64,000 nucleotides of DNA from Opitutia bacterium (GTDB lineage: Bacteria > Verrucomicrobiota > Verrucomicrobiia > Opitutales > Opitutaceae): the NCBI GenBank assembly GCA_947474365.1, contig CANJIU010000027.1, forward strand, positions 1 through 64,000, in the 5' to 3' direction. Below are positions 25,553-37,097 of the stretch, piece after piece. A model generated the notes under the pieces. The model had not been told where the DNA came from. It was given only the letters and a program-made list of their open reading frames with translations, and did not search any database. The translations under genes were made by a program, and so were the position numbers. Every line of letters starts with the position of its first letter. Position 1 is the stretch's first letter.

Positions 25553-26431
25553 CTATTTGAGACTGGCGATGAGCGCCTCGTTCAGGCGGACGTATTCGGC
25601 GCGCGGTGCGCCTTCGGCCGCGGCCATCGACTGTTTTGCCGCGGCGATCGCACCCGCCTTGTCGCCCAGTTTGGCGAGGATCTTCGCCTTGCCGTGCAGC
25701 ATGTAAAACAGCGGCTTGTCTCCCTGGGTGGCCTTTTCGATCCAGCTGCGGGCCTTCGCCAAATCCAGCCCGTTGTCGTGGTAAAACATCGCGGCGGTAA
25801 AATACGTGGCCGGCGGGAGCGTCGCACCTGACGTCATCGCCGCGTCGATTTGGGCGACGACCTCCTTGATCACGTCGAATTCCAACTTCACCGGCACGCG
25901 GGTCTTTTCCCAAATGAGATTCAGCGTCGCCGACTCGGTCTTGAGGTCGTTGAGATCGATCGTAAAGGTCTCGACCGCCTGCGCGAGGGCGACCGGCTTC
26001 ACCTTGATACGGAGGGCGTCGTTCTCCTGTTTATAACTGTACGCTCCCCACTCGCCCGTGACCTTGTTGAAGATCAACGTCCACTCCTTCGCATCCGGAA
26101 TCGAATAGAGCGCATAGGAACCCGCGGCGAGTTCCTTGCCCTGCAACCGGACGGCGGTGCTGAAGGTGATCTTCGTCGCGGTGTTCGCCCCCGTCCGCCA
26201 CACTTCGCCATAGGGCAGAAACGCGCCGAAGATCTTCCGGTCGCGCATGCTGGGGCGCGCGTAGACGACCTCCACCTCCGTGAAGCCGACCTTTTGCTTC
26301 AACGTACTGGTCGGACTCGCCGCGGGGGCGTTGATCTTGGGAGGCTGTTGCGCGTGGGCACAAACGCCGGACGCCGCAAACAGCAGGCCGACGGAAACGA
26401 GACGAACCGCGAAGGAATGGGTAGTGATCAT
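25553..26431 (-). CDS. Secreted DUF2911 protein with TPR-like C-terminal extension
   Basis: 292 residues. A signal peptide (SFAVRLVSVGLLFAASGVCA) precedes a DUF2911 domain with YARPSMRDRKIFGAFLPYG and EVWRTGANTATKITF, the same motif as in the next gene, showing tandem duplication. The C-terminal part (about 190-290) has helical pairs such as YFTAAMFYHDNGLDLAKARSW and AKILAKLGDKAGAIAAAKQSM that look like tetratricopeptide repeats, probably a protein-docking platform. It starts the chain of minus-strand genes that continues into the PIG-L and bsh genes; a gap of 130 bases separates the two DUF2911 genes. Confidence 0.85.
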   Translation of the reverse strand: MITTHSFAVRLVSVGLLFAASGVCAHAQQPPKINAPAASPTSTLKQKVGFTEVEVVYARPSMRDRKIFGAFLPYGEVWRTGANTATKITFSTAVRLQGKELAAGSYALYSIPDAKEWTLIFNKVTGEWGAYSYKQENDALRIKVKPVALAQAVETFTIDLNDLKTESATLNLIWEKTRVPVKLEFDVIKEVVAQIDAAMTSGATLPPATYFTAAMFYHDNGLDLAKARSWIEKATQGDKPLFYMLHGKAKILAKLGDKAGAIAAAKQSMAAAEGAPRAEYVRLNEALIASLK

Positions 26432-26524
26432 GGGTATTGCCGAAAACCGTGACGAAGATTCATCGCAGGATACAATCTCGAATACGTGCGGGGCCGGCAC
26501 ATCCGGCCTCCGGACACTCGTCCG

Positions 26525-29257
<2,733 letters not shown>

Positions 29258-29424
29258 CGGTTCGTGCAGGATTTGAACCGCCGAGAAAACGAGCCGCCGG
29301 AGCGCGACGCAAGTGTTAGTTCCCGCAACGCGTAACGATCCCGTAAGAATTCGGCGCGACACCCGGACCCAATCAGCGCGCGCCGGGAAGGTCATCCCAC
29401 CCGAAAAACGACCGGCAACGGCCC

Positions 29425-30270
29425 TCAGGCACCGGCGCGCGTCAATTCCCGCACCGCCATCGCAAACTGCGCCAAGTGACGCCGGATTCCCCCAAAACCC
29501 GCGTTTCGGCCCCCGGTCGACTCGTCCAGATAGAGCGCGCGGTTGATCTCAATCTGCACACTGTAGCGCTGCCGGGCCGGGTCTCCATGGGTCCGCACAA
29601 TATCGGCGCCCCGGTGCGGATCGTTAATCGTCGCCCTCAATCCGCGCTGCAAAAAAAACGCCGCCACCCACTCGGTGAGCACGCGGGGGGCAGTGGTTCC
29701 GTTGCGATCGCCCACCACTACGTCCGGACGCACCACATCCGGCCCTCCGCTCCGACCCAAGCCCCGCGACTTCATCGAGTGCATGTTGAAATGCCACACG
29801 ACACCATGCTGCCTCCACGCCGCCTCGATCGCGTCACGCAGCGCCCGACGATACGGCACGTGACAGCTGGCGATGCGCGCCTGCACTTCCGCCACTGAGA
29901 GCTGCCGATCGTACATCGGCACGGCCGGACCGGCGAAGCGGCGAATCAGCCCCATGCCCCGCCGGCCGTACTCGGTCAATTCCACCGGTTGCGGCCAGGG
30001 CGTGGCGAGGACTTCCGGATCAATGTCATTTTCCGCCCGGTTGGGATCGACATAGGCGCGCGGGAAACGGGCCGTCACCAGGGTCGCGCCCGCCGCAGTC
30101 ACGTCGGCACACAATTCGTCCACATACGCATCCCACGTGGTTCGAATCTCCGCGCGCGTCGCCACCGGTCGGAAGTCGGCGGGGAATTCAAAGCCACTGT
30201 GCGGCGAATCGAATACCACGGGCGCCGCCCGCCCCTTCGGAGTCGTCACGGAAACGGCGCAGAATTCCAA
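29425..30270 (-). CDS. N-formylglutamate amidohydrolase family protein
   Basis: About 281 residues. FDSPHSGFEFPADF, ARFPRAYVDPNRAENDID, YGRRGMGLIRR, WHFNMHSMKSRG and QIEINRALYLDE are the conserved blocks of N-formylglutamate deformylase (HutG-type), which releases formate and glutamate, the last step of one histidine degradation route; relatives act on other N-acyl amino acids. The start is uncertain: TTG 30270 keeps the beta-strand that precedes VVFDSPHSG, and GTG 30249 is an alternative; no ATG is suitably placed. It follows the TonB receptor by 41 bases, within an island of amino-acid-derivative hydrolases; no other hut gene is present. Confidence 0.87.
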   Translation of the reverse strand: MEFCAVSVTTPKGRAAPVVFDSPHSGFEFPADFRPVATRAEIRTTWDAYVDELCADVTAAGATLVTARFPRAYVDPNRAENDIDPEVLATPWPQPVELTEYGRRGMGLIRRFAGPAVPMYDRQLSVAEVQARIASCHVPYRRALRDAIEAAWRQHGVVWHFNMHSMKSRGLGRSGGPDVVRPDVVVGDRNGTTAPRVLTEWVAAFFLQRGLRATINDPHRGADIVRTHGDPARQRYSVQIEINRALYLDESTGGRNAGFGGIRRHLAQFAMAVRELTRAGA

Positions 30271-30311
30271 CGACGACGCCCCGTTCGAACCGTCGAGAGC
30301 CCGCCCGTCGC

Positions 30312-33300
30312 TCAGAAGCGCCGCGTGAGTTCGAACGTCCACGTGCGGCCGAGGGCGAGGTAACTGTAAACCGATGCCTGATAGCCGGAGGGATCCGAAC
30401 TGAGCGGGGGCTTCGCGTCGGTGAGATTCGTCACGCCGATTCGGACCGTTGTCCCCTGGAGCAACGCTCCGAAGTTGGCGCCGATTCGGTGCGAGACAAA
30501 GGCGTTCAAACTGAGGGAATCGACGACGCGGTAGTAATAGTTCACCCGGCCCTGGTCGTAGACCTGAGTGATGTAGCGGGGCTGGCCGAGCGCGTTGAAG
30601 GTGGTCGCATCCGTCGAGGCGCCGGTGTCGGCAAACGCCCCGATGTAGTAGCCGCTCAGTCCGGCGATCCACGCATCCTTGCGCCAGGTGATGCCGGTAT
30701 TCCCGCGCCAGCGGGCGGCGCCGTCCTGATTGAGCCGCGAGTCGATCACCGCGTTGCCGGGCAGGGTGGTGTAGGACTGGTCGAGATACGTCCAGTCGGT
30801 CGAGACGGAGAACCGTCCGATCGGCAGCGCCGGAAGACGATAATTCACGGCAAAGTCCACGCCCGAGATCGCCGAATTGGAGCGATTGCTGAACGCGCGC
30901 CGCTGGGAAACAAGCGCGCCGAAGGGCGCGATCTGCTGGGACGGCGGCCGCGCGGCGTTGTAGGCGGCAAACGACGCCAGTTCCGCGGCCGAAATCGTGC
31001 TCGAGCGAATGGCCCGCGGGTCCCCCTTGTAGCTGGCGGTGCCACTGCCGGTGTCGATCGAGCCGACCGCCCGCCCCGCCGCGATCTGCTGCTGAGTGTA
31101 GGCAAGCAGCAGCGCGTTGTCGCTCGTGAGAATGTCGGTGGTCGTGTCGGCATCGATAACGTTGCGCTGCTTGATTTCCCAGATATCGGCCGAAAACGAC
31201 AGGCCCTTCACGCCCGGGACGTCGACCACGAGTCCATAGCTCTTGCCCTTGCTGCTCTCGGCGGTCAGGCCGAAATTACCGGAGCTGACATAGGTGCGGT
31301 TCGTCGAGCCATCCGTGGGCAAAGCGGTGATGGGCTGGCGGAAAATATCCGCGTACGCCTGAACGATGCGGCGTTCCTTCTGGTTCAGCACCGCGAGATT
31401 CGGAGCCCGGAAGCCTTCGTTGTAGGAGCCCCGCAGCATCACCCACTTGACCGGACGCCAGTTGGCGCCGTACTTCGGCTTCGTCGTGTTGCCGAAGTCG
31501 GAATAGTTTTCATAGCGCGCCGCGGCGGAAAGTTCGAAGGAGTCGACGACCGGGATCTGGTTGCGGGGAGAAACCAACGGAACGACCACTTCGGCGTAGA
31601 AGCTGCCCACGGTCCGCTTGCCGACGATGTTGGACGCGGCGGAGGCCTGGACGAAGTCATTGTCACTCGGGTCGAGCCCGGAGTCGGCGGGATTGAGGCC
31701 TGCGAAGGGCGGACGCGTGTGGGACAGTTTCTCTTCGCGATATTCTCCGCCAGCCGCGACCGAGACCGCGCCGCTCCAGAGACGGAAAACCTCACCGGAG
31801 GTGCGAAAATCCACGCTCGCGATCGACGTCTCCCCGATGTTCGGCAGCTTGTCGTAAATCGGCTCCATCACGCTCGCGGGATTGAGATAGGGTTGGTCCG
31901 CGACGACCGCGCCGCCCTGCACCTTGAAGGAATAGCCAAACGGATTGAACGCCGACGCATCGGTCCGCAGCGTGGCGGCAAGGAGGCGGGTTTCCCGCAA
32001 AGCGTTTTGCACCGTGTCCGTCGTGCGCGCCCGGGTGTAGTACGCCGCGGACTCCCAGGTCCACGAACCTGCCAGCCGGCCGCGCGCGCCGGCCAGAAGC
32101 CGCAGCGCATCGGAATCGATCCGCACGCTCTCCTGCCCCATGTCCATGATGCGCTTGCTCAGGATGCTGACGGCCTGCGGCGTACCGGTGATTCGCGCCG
32201 AACCGTCGGCGTTGGGCGCACCGGTCGCGCTGACGTAACGCGAACCGAACGGGTTGTAGGGATTGTCAATCGCGACGACGAGCGCCCGGTCGGATCCGCT
32301 GCTGTAGGGCAACGGCGAACGGCGGAACCACGAGTCGGAATTGTAGAGCGAGAATTCGCCAAACAAGGTAATCCGCGGTGAGACATCGTACTCGAGCCGA
32401 CTATAAAGATTGGCGCGCGCGCTTCGCGGCAGCCCCATCTGGTCGGAATTGATGTTGTAATAATAGTTCGCAGTGACGCCCGTTCGCGCCGGCGCGGTTG
32501 TCGTGAAGCCGACATTCCCGGCGGCCAACGGCAGGAGGTATTGCGTCGTAGTGGATGTGCCGACCCGGAAGCTCGCGTAGGGCCCCGTGGCGTTGCGGTC
32601 GAAAAATGAACCCGTCGTCGAGTTGAACGGTGCCGGCGCGCGCGGGGTCTTGTCCGCATCCGCCGAAAAAGACCGGTCGCCGAGGTAGAGTTGATGGCGC
32701 TGAAAACCATCGACCACCGCCAGGAAGCGGCCGCGGCCATTGGCGAAATCCATGCCATACGTGAGCGTACCGCGGACCTCCTGACCGGCGCCGTGCTCGG
32801 GGGCCGCCGTTCGCACACTCACTTCGGCGCCCCGGAATTCGGAATCCATGATCGTGTTCACCACCCCGGCCACCGCGTCCGAACCATAAATCGAGGAGGC
32901 GCCGTCGCGCAGCATGTCGATGCGACCGACCCCGCGATTCGGGATCTGGTTCACGTTGACGGACGTGGCCAGCACCCCGTTTTCATTCTGCGTGATGGGG
33001 TGCGAGGCGAGCCGCCGGCCATTGAGGAGGATGAGCGTATTGCCAGACCCGAGACCGCGCATGCTGATCGCCGCGACGTCGCCACGGGCCAGCGCACCGG
33101 TGGAGTTCGACTCGTTGATCGGAACCGAAATCACCTGCGGCATGGCGGTGAGCATTTGCACCGGAGTCGAGGCGTCGCGCAGTTGCATGGCGTCCCGATC
33201 GATCACCGTCACAGGAAGATTCTTCTCCTGTTCGACGCGCCTGATGTTGGAGCCGGTCACCGTAAACGCCTCGAGTTTGATTAATTCGTCAGACTTCGGC

Positions 33301-33389
33301 GCAGTCTGACCACGCGTGAAAGTCGCAACGCCGCAGAGGGCGGTGGTCAAAAGCGCAAGACGCAGGACGGGCGGGAGGTTGTTCTTCAT
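30312..33389 (-). CDS. TonB-dependent outer membrane receptor (1)
   Basis: 1025 residues. A signal peptide (PPVLRLALLTTALCGVATF) is followed by a TonB-box-like LEAFTVTGSNIRRVEQ, a plug domain (PVQMLTAMPQVISVP, GLGSGNTLILLNGRRLASHP, DMLRDGASSIYGSDAVAG) and a long beta-barrel ending FELTRRF with a C-terminal Phe, the outer-membrane assembly signal. Such receptors take up large or scarce nutrients using TonB energy. The three receptors in this region are paralogues; they share plug motifs but differ in barrel loops, so their substrates probably differ. The two neighbouring gamma-glutamyltransferases point to peptides or glutathione-like molecules, by inference. Confidence 0.93.
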   Translation of the reverse strand: MKNNLPPVLRLALLTTALCGVATFTRGQTAPKSDELIKLEAFTVTGSNIRRVEQEKNLPVTVIDRDAMQLRDASTPVQMLTAMPQVISVPINESNSTGALARGDVAAISMRGLGSGNTLILLNGRRLASHPITQNENGVLATSVNVNQIPNRGVGRIDMLRDGASSIYGSDAVAGVVNTIMDSEFRGAEVSVRTAAPEHGAGQEVRGTLTYGMDFANGRGRFLAVVDGFQRHQLYLGDRSFSADADKTPRAPAPFNSTTGSFFDRNATGPYASFRVGTSTTTQYLLPLAAGNVGFTTTAPARTGVTANYYYNINSDQMGLPRSARANLYSRLEYDVSPRITLFGEFSLYNSDSWFRRSPLPYSSGSDRALVVAIDNPYNPFGSRYVSATGAPNADGSARITGTPQAVSILSKRIMDMGQESVRIDSDALRLLAGARGRLAGSWTWESAAYYTRARTTDTVQNALRETRLLAATLRTDASAFNPFGYSFKVQGGAVVADQPYLNPASVMEPIYDKLPNIGETSIASVDFRTSGEVFRLWSGAVSVAAGGEYREEKLSHTRPPFAGLNPADSGLDPSDNDFVQASAASNIVGKRTVGSFYAEVVVPLVSPRNQIPVVDSFELSAAARYENYSDFGNTTKPKYGANWRPVKWVMLRGSYNEGFRAPNLAVLNQKERRIVQAYADIFRQPITALPTDGSTNRTYVSSGNFGLTAESSKGKSYGLVVDVPGVKGLSFSADIWEIKQRNVIDADTTTDILTSDNALLLAYTQQQIAAGRAVGSIDTGSGTASYKGDPRAIRSSTISAAELASFAAYNAARPPSQQIAPFGALVSQRRAFSNRSNSAISGVDFAVNYRLPALPIGRFSVSTDWTYLDQSYTTLPGNAVIDSRLNQDGAARWRGNTGITWRKDAWIAGLSGYYIGAFADTGASTDATTFNALGQPRYITQVYDQGRVNYYYRVVDSLSLNAFVSHRIGANFGALLQGTTVRIGVTNLTDAKPPLSSDPSGYQASVYSYLALGRTWTFELTRRF

Positions 33390-33454
33390 GGGCTTGGTCG
33401 TGGAAAAATTCAGGAGGGAAAGGATACGGGCGAAATACGGCTCGGGGCGTTTCA

Positions 33455-35206
33455 TTAAAACCCCGCCGCAACATTTGAGCGCCGTGGGTCGGCATATCCA
33501 ATCAGGGTACCATCAGCGTTGAACTGCACGGCATTTATTCCGCCAAAGTGATGCCCGCCGCCCGCCTTCTCGGGCAAATTCACCCGCCACCCGAGTTTCT
33601 GCAAGGCCTCGGAGTCGGCATGCGGAAACGACATCTCCGCCTCAAACGCCTCCTTGTCGTCCGATCTGAACGGCAGGGAATAGTGCACCCGCGTATCCCC
33701 AATCGCTTCTGCCAGCGGGCGATGGAGGGTCAGCCGATCGAACAGCACCTGCAAAAGGGCGGTCGGGATCCGGGCCGAGCCGGGGATGCCGATCGCAAAG
33801 TCGGGCCGGCCGTTCCGCAGCACGATCGTGGGACTGATCGTACTCCGGGAGCGTTTTCCCGGCGCCACGCAATTGATGCTCTTATCATCGATGAACGTGA
33901 AATTGCTCATCGAATCATTCATCACAATCCCAGTGCCCGGCGGCACCACCCCCGCGCCGAAATGCAGGCTTTGCGATTGGGTGGCGCAGACAATGTTGCC
34001 CGCACGATCGACGACGATGAAGTGGGTCGTCGCTGCCATCGCACTTTCCGCGAACGCCGACTCCGCACGCACAGCGAGGCGTTCGGATTCGTCCGTCCCC
34101 GGAAACTCAACAATCCGCCCACCGTCCGTCTTCGCCACCTTCTTTTGTTTTTCGGGCGGCCCAAACGCCTTGGCCCGAATTGCCGCGATTGAATCCGGGG
34201 CCATCAATTTTTCGAAAAGAAAACGCGACTCCGGTACATCGGCGATCGTGAGGCTCACGGCCGGGGATACGATCCGCCAGACGCGGCCGATTTTGTCCAA
34301 ATTGACGGCCGTGCGCAGCGGACCGCCGCCGAACGTCTCTGACTCGAGCACCTTCAGGATGGGAAAAATGAGCGCCGCACCACTCGCCGGTGGTGGGGCA
34401 CACATCAGGGTGTGACCGCAAAAAGCAATCGACACCGGCTCGGTGATCCTCGCCTCGTAACGAGCGAAATCGTCCAGGGTAAGCGCGCCCCCTCCCCGCT
34501 CGGATGCCGCCACAATCGCCGCGGCCACCGGCCCGCGATAAAAACCAGCGCGCCCTTTTTCGGCCAGAATTTCCATCGTGCGGGCGAGATCTTCGTTGCG
34601 CAGACTCTCGTCCACGTCCGGCAACCGTCCGCCCGGCAAGTAGAGGCGGGCGATTTCCAGATCGCCGCGCCGGAGCTTCTTCTCCTGCTCGACAAAAAAT
34701 TCGCGGGTCTTCGGCAGGATCGTAACACCGCTTCGCGCCAGCGCGATCGCCGGCCGCACGTCATCGGCCCACGGCCGGCTCCCCCATTTTTCGTGGGCGG
34801 CCCACAATCCGGCCGCGAGGCCCGGCACGCAGACGGAGCCGTAACCATAACTGCGATCGTCTTCCGGCCGCTTCAGGTAGCTGGCGACGTCGACCGAACC
34901 CGCCGCATCCATTGCATCGACCGCAAACGTCCGCCCGGTCTTTGCCTCGAAATACAGCAGCATGAGCTTCCCGCCGAGACCGGAGCCGTACGGCTCAGCC
35001 ACCCCGAGAGCAAGCGACGTCGCCACCGCGGCATCAATCGCGTTGCCTCCCGCTTTGAGCACCGCCACCCCGACTGCCGTCGCCTGGGGATGCGCCGCCA
35101 CGACCATCCCATTCTTGGCCGTGACCGGCACGACGGTGACGGGCACGTTCGCGCGCAGCGCGCCAACCACGAGCGAGACGAGGGCGATGAAGACCGATTT
35201 ATTCAA
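33455..35206 (-). CDS. ggt: Gamma-glutamyltransferase (copy 1)
   Basis: About 583 residues from TTG 35206, the codon that begins a proper signal peptide (NKSVFIALVSLVVGALRANV); no ATG lies in a suitable place. The Ntn-hydrolase core is complete: AAHPQATAVGVAVLKAGGNA, GSGLGGKLMLLYF, and the autocleavage/nucleophile motif ATTHFIVVDRAGN with Thr near residue 393, then VMNDSMSNF. It would cleave itself into two chains and hydrolyse gamma-glutamyl amides such as glutathione in the periplasm. It is followed by TonB receptor 1 after 65 bases and preceded by a second ggt, a tandem duplication. Confidence 0.93.
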   Translation of the reverse strand: MNKSVFIALVSLVVGALRANVPVTVVPVTAKNGMVVAAHPQATAVGVAVLKAGGNAIDAAVATSLALGVAEPYGSGLGGKLMLLYFEAKTGRTFAVDAMDAAGSVDVASYLKRPEDDRSYGYGSVCVPGLAAGLWAAHEKWGSRPWADDVRPAIALARSGVTILPKTREFFVEQEKKLRRGDLEIARLYLPGGRLPDVDESLRNEDLARTMEILAEKGRAGFYRGPVAAAIVAASERGGGALTLDDFARYEARITEPVSIAFCGHTLMCAPPPASGAALIFPILKVLESETFGGGPLRTAVNLDKIGRVWRIVSPAVSLTIADVPESRFLFEKLMAPDSIAAIRAKAFGPPEKQKKVAKTDGGRIVEFPGTDESERLAVRAESAFAESAMAATTHFIVVDRAGNIVCATQSQSLHFGAGVVPPGTGIVMNDSMSNFTFIDDKSINCVAPGKRSRSTISPTIVLRNGRPDFAIGIPGSARIPTALLQVLFDRLTLHRPLAEAIGDTRVHYSLPFRSDDKEAFEAEMSFPHADSEALQKLGWRVNLPEKAGGGHHFGGINAVQFNADGTLIGYADPRRSNVAAGF

Positions 35207-35302
35207 AGCAGGACAACCTGAGTGCCTTGGGGCGCGGCGACAAGCGCCGAGAATTTCCGGGCCAGAATTTCCGGGAAATTCCCGCAACAATCAGATCATT
35301 GT

Positions 35303-37057
35303 TCAATAGCCAGCCGCCGCATTGGTCCGCCGCGGATCGGCGAATCCCGTGAGCGTCCCGTCATTGCCAATCGCGATCGCAGTGAAACCGCCGAAGTGGC
35401 GTCCCGTGCCGGCCTTTTCCATCTTGTTAACCGTCCAACCGAGCGCCCGCAACGCCTTCGCATCGGGCTCGGGAAAGGAGGCCTCGACCTCCCACACATT
35501 GTTCGGATCGGCCGACGACTCGGGGTTGAGCAGGTGCAAGCGCGTGTCGCCGATCGCGTCGGCCAGCGGGCGCTGGAACGCCAGCACGTCGAGCATCACC
35601 TGCATCATCGCGATCGGGATCCGTTGCGCCCCGGGAATACCGATCGCTAGTACCGGCCGGCCCTCACGAAACACGATCGAAGGCGAGGTCGTGCTGCGCG
35701 CGCGCTTGCCGGGAGCGACCAGGTTGGGGGAATTCGCACTTGTGAAACTGAAGTTGCTCAACGAATCGTTCATCACGACCCCTGTTCCCGGCGCAATCAC
35801 CCCCGCGCCAAAGTGCAGGCTCGTCGACTGCGTGCAGCTCACCACGTTGCCTTTCGCGTCGACCACGACGAAATGCGTCGTGGAGGCGAATGCGGGCTCC
35901 TCGTCGTAGTCCGGTTCGAATGCGGCGGGACGGGGCTGAGCCCCACCCTCGCGCACGATCCCACGGGAAAAGGGCAGGTCCAAGACCTGCCCGACTTTGG
36001 AGCTGACGCCCGCCTTTCGCCGAATCTCGTCAATCGAGTCCGCACTCAAGAATTTCTTCACTGCGATATCCCCACCGGTCACATCCGCGACCTGCGCCGA
36101 CACCAGCGGTTGCACCACCTGCCAGACCTTGCCCACCCGGTGGAGATTCGCCGGCGCTCGCAGCTCCCCTGAAATCCAAGCTTGAGTTTCGAGCGTCTTG
36201 AGCATCGCGAGATAAAGGGCCAGGCCGGAGGTCGGCGGCGGCGCGCCTTCGATATGATGTCCAAAAACATCCGCCGCCACCGGCGCCGTGATTCTCGCCT
36301 GATAGCGGGCGAGATCGTCGGTCGTGATGAATCCCCGACCCTGCTTCGCCCCGGCGGCAATCGCCTCGGCCACCGGCCCGCGATAAAACCCCTCGGCGCC
36401 CTTCGCGGCAAAAAGCTCCATCGTCCGCGCGAGGTCCCCGTTGGCGAGCAATGTGCCGGCCTTGGGCAATTGCCCGCCCGGGAGATACCACTTCGCGATC
36501 TCGCGATCGCCGCCCCGGAGCTTCTTCTCCTGCTCCGCGAAGAAATCCCGCGTTTTCGGGAGCACCCGGAATCCGTCGCGGGCGAGTTTGACCGCGGGCG
36601 CGACGTCGTCCGCCCACGGCCGCACGCCCCATTTCTGGTGCGCCAGCCAAAGCCCCGCAGGCAAGCCCGGCACAAGGACCGACGTCCAGCCCAGCCGGCG
36701 TTCGTCGCGCGTCAGCGTGCGCCCGCGCGGGACGTCGAAGGAGTGGCCGGCCGCATCCAGTCCGTCGACCGCGAACGTCTGCCGGGTGGCCGCGTCGTAA
36801 TAGATCAGCATCAACTTTCCCCCCATCCCCGAGCCCTGCGGTTCCGCCACGCCGAGCGACAGCGAAACCGCAACGGCCGCATCGATGGCGTTGCCTCCGG
36901 CGCGCATGACCGCGACCCCCGCCTCCGCGGCCTGTGGATGCCCCGCCACCACCATGCCGTGCGCAGCGGAGACTGGTTCAACCGCGACAGGCGTGGCTCC
37001 GAGAGAACAGGCGACAGAGACGAGAAACGCGAGAAGCGCGGCGAAGCGATGCTGCAT
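35303..37057 (-). CDS. ggt: Gamma-glutamyltransferase (copy 2, with palindromic insert)
   Basis: 584 residues. A signal peptide (QHRFAALLAFLVSVACSLGA) precedes the same Ntn-hydrolase architecture as copy 1: AGHPQAAEAGVAVMRAGGNA, GSGMGGKLMLIYYD, and ASTTHFVVVDAKGN with nucleophile Thr near 393, then VMNDSLSNF. Both copies keep these residues, so both should be active. The linker just before the self-cleavage site (about residues 352-370) encodes KVGQVLDLPFSRG from a perfect DNA palindrome not found in copy 1, which suggests insertion of a repetitive element in frame. The gene follows a terminator hairpin behind the previous TonB receptor. Confidence 0.93.
   Translation of the reverse strand: MQHRFAALLAFLVSVACSLGATPVAVEPVSAAHGMVVAGHPQAAEAGVAVMRAGGNAIDAAVAVSLSLGVAEPQGSGMGGKLMLIYYDAATRQTFAVDGLDAAGHSFDVPRGRTLTRDERRLGWTSVLVPGLPAGLWLAHQKWGVRPWADDVAPAVKLARDGFRVLPKTRDFFAEQEKKLRGGDREIAKWYLPGGQLPKAGTLLANGDLARTMELFAAKGAEGFYRGPVAEAIAAGAKQGRGFITTDDLARYQARITAPVAADVFGHHIEGAPPPTSGLALYLAMLKTLETQAWISGELRAPANLHRVGKVWQVVQPLVSAQVADVTGGDIAVKKFLSADSIDEIRRKAGVSSKVGQVLDLPFSRGIVREGGAQPRPAAFEPDYDEEPAFASTTHFVVVDAKGNVVSCTQSTSLHFGAGVIAPGTGVVMNDSLSNFSFTSANSPNLVAPGKRARSTTSPSIVFREGRPVLAIGIPGAQRIPIAMMQVMLDVLAFQRPLADAIGDTRLHLLNPESSADPNNVWEVEASFPEPDAKALRALGWTVNKMEKAGTGRHFGGFTAIAIGNDGTLTGFADPRRTNAAAGY
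35971..35993. repeat. REP-like palindrome inside ggt copy 2
   Basis: GGGCAGGTC (35972-35980) and GACCTGCCC (35984-35992) are perfect 9-base inverted arms separated by 3 bases, followed on the minus strand by TTTT. The element lies in frame in the variable linker of the gamma-glutamyltransferase. I found no second copy in this window, so calling it a dispersed repeat is an inference. Confidence 0.5.
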
Positions 37058-37084
37058 AATAAAAGGGCCGAACGAGGTCGGCCC
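37058..37084 (-). terminator. Rho-independent terminator after TonB receptor 2
   Basis: On the minus strand the arms GGGCCGA (37084-37078) and TCGGCCC (37071-37065) form a 7-base-pair stem with a 6-base loop, followed by TTTTATT. It lies about 13 bases after the receptor stop and directly before the ggt copy 2 start codon, so it could also attenuate ggt transcription. Confidence 0.75.
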
Positions 37085-37097
37085 GGTTGGGTTTAAA

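Noticed and set aside
29258-29424. T-box or attenuator leader before valS
   Set aside because: No specifier stem, T-box sequence or leader peptide with valine codons seen.
30489-32381. Long plus-strand frame of about 630 codons opposite TonB receptor 1
   Set aside because: It is antisense to a well-supported receptor, has Arg/Gly/Val-rich composition with no domain, and is explained by GC-rich third positions.
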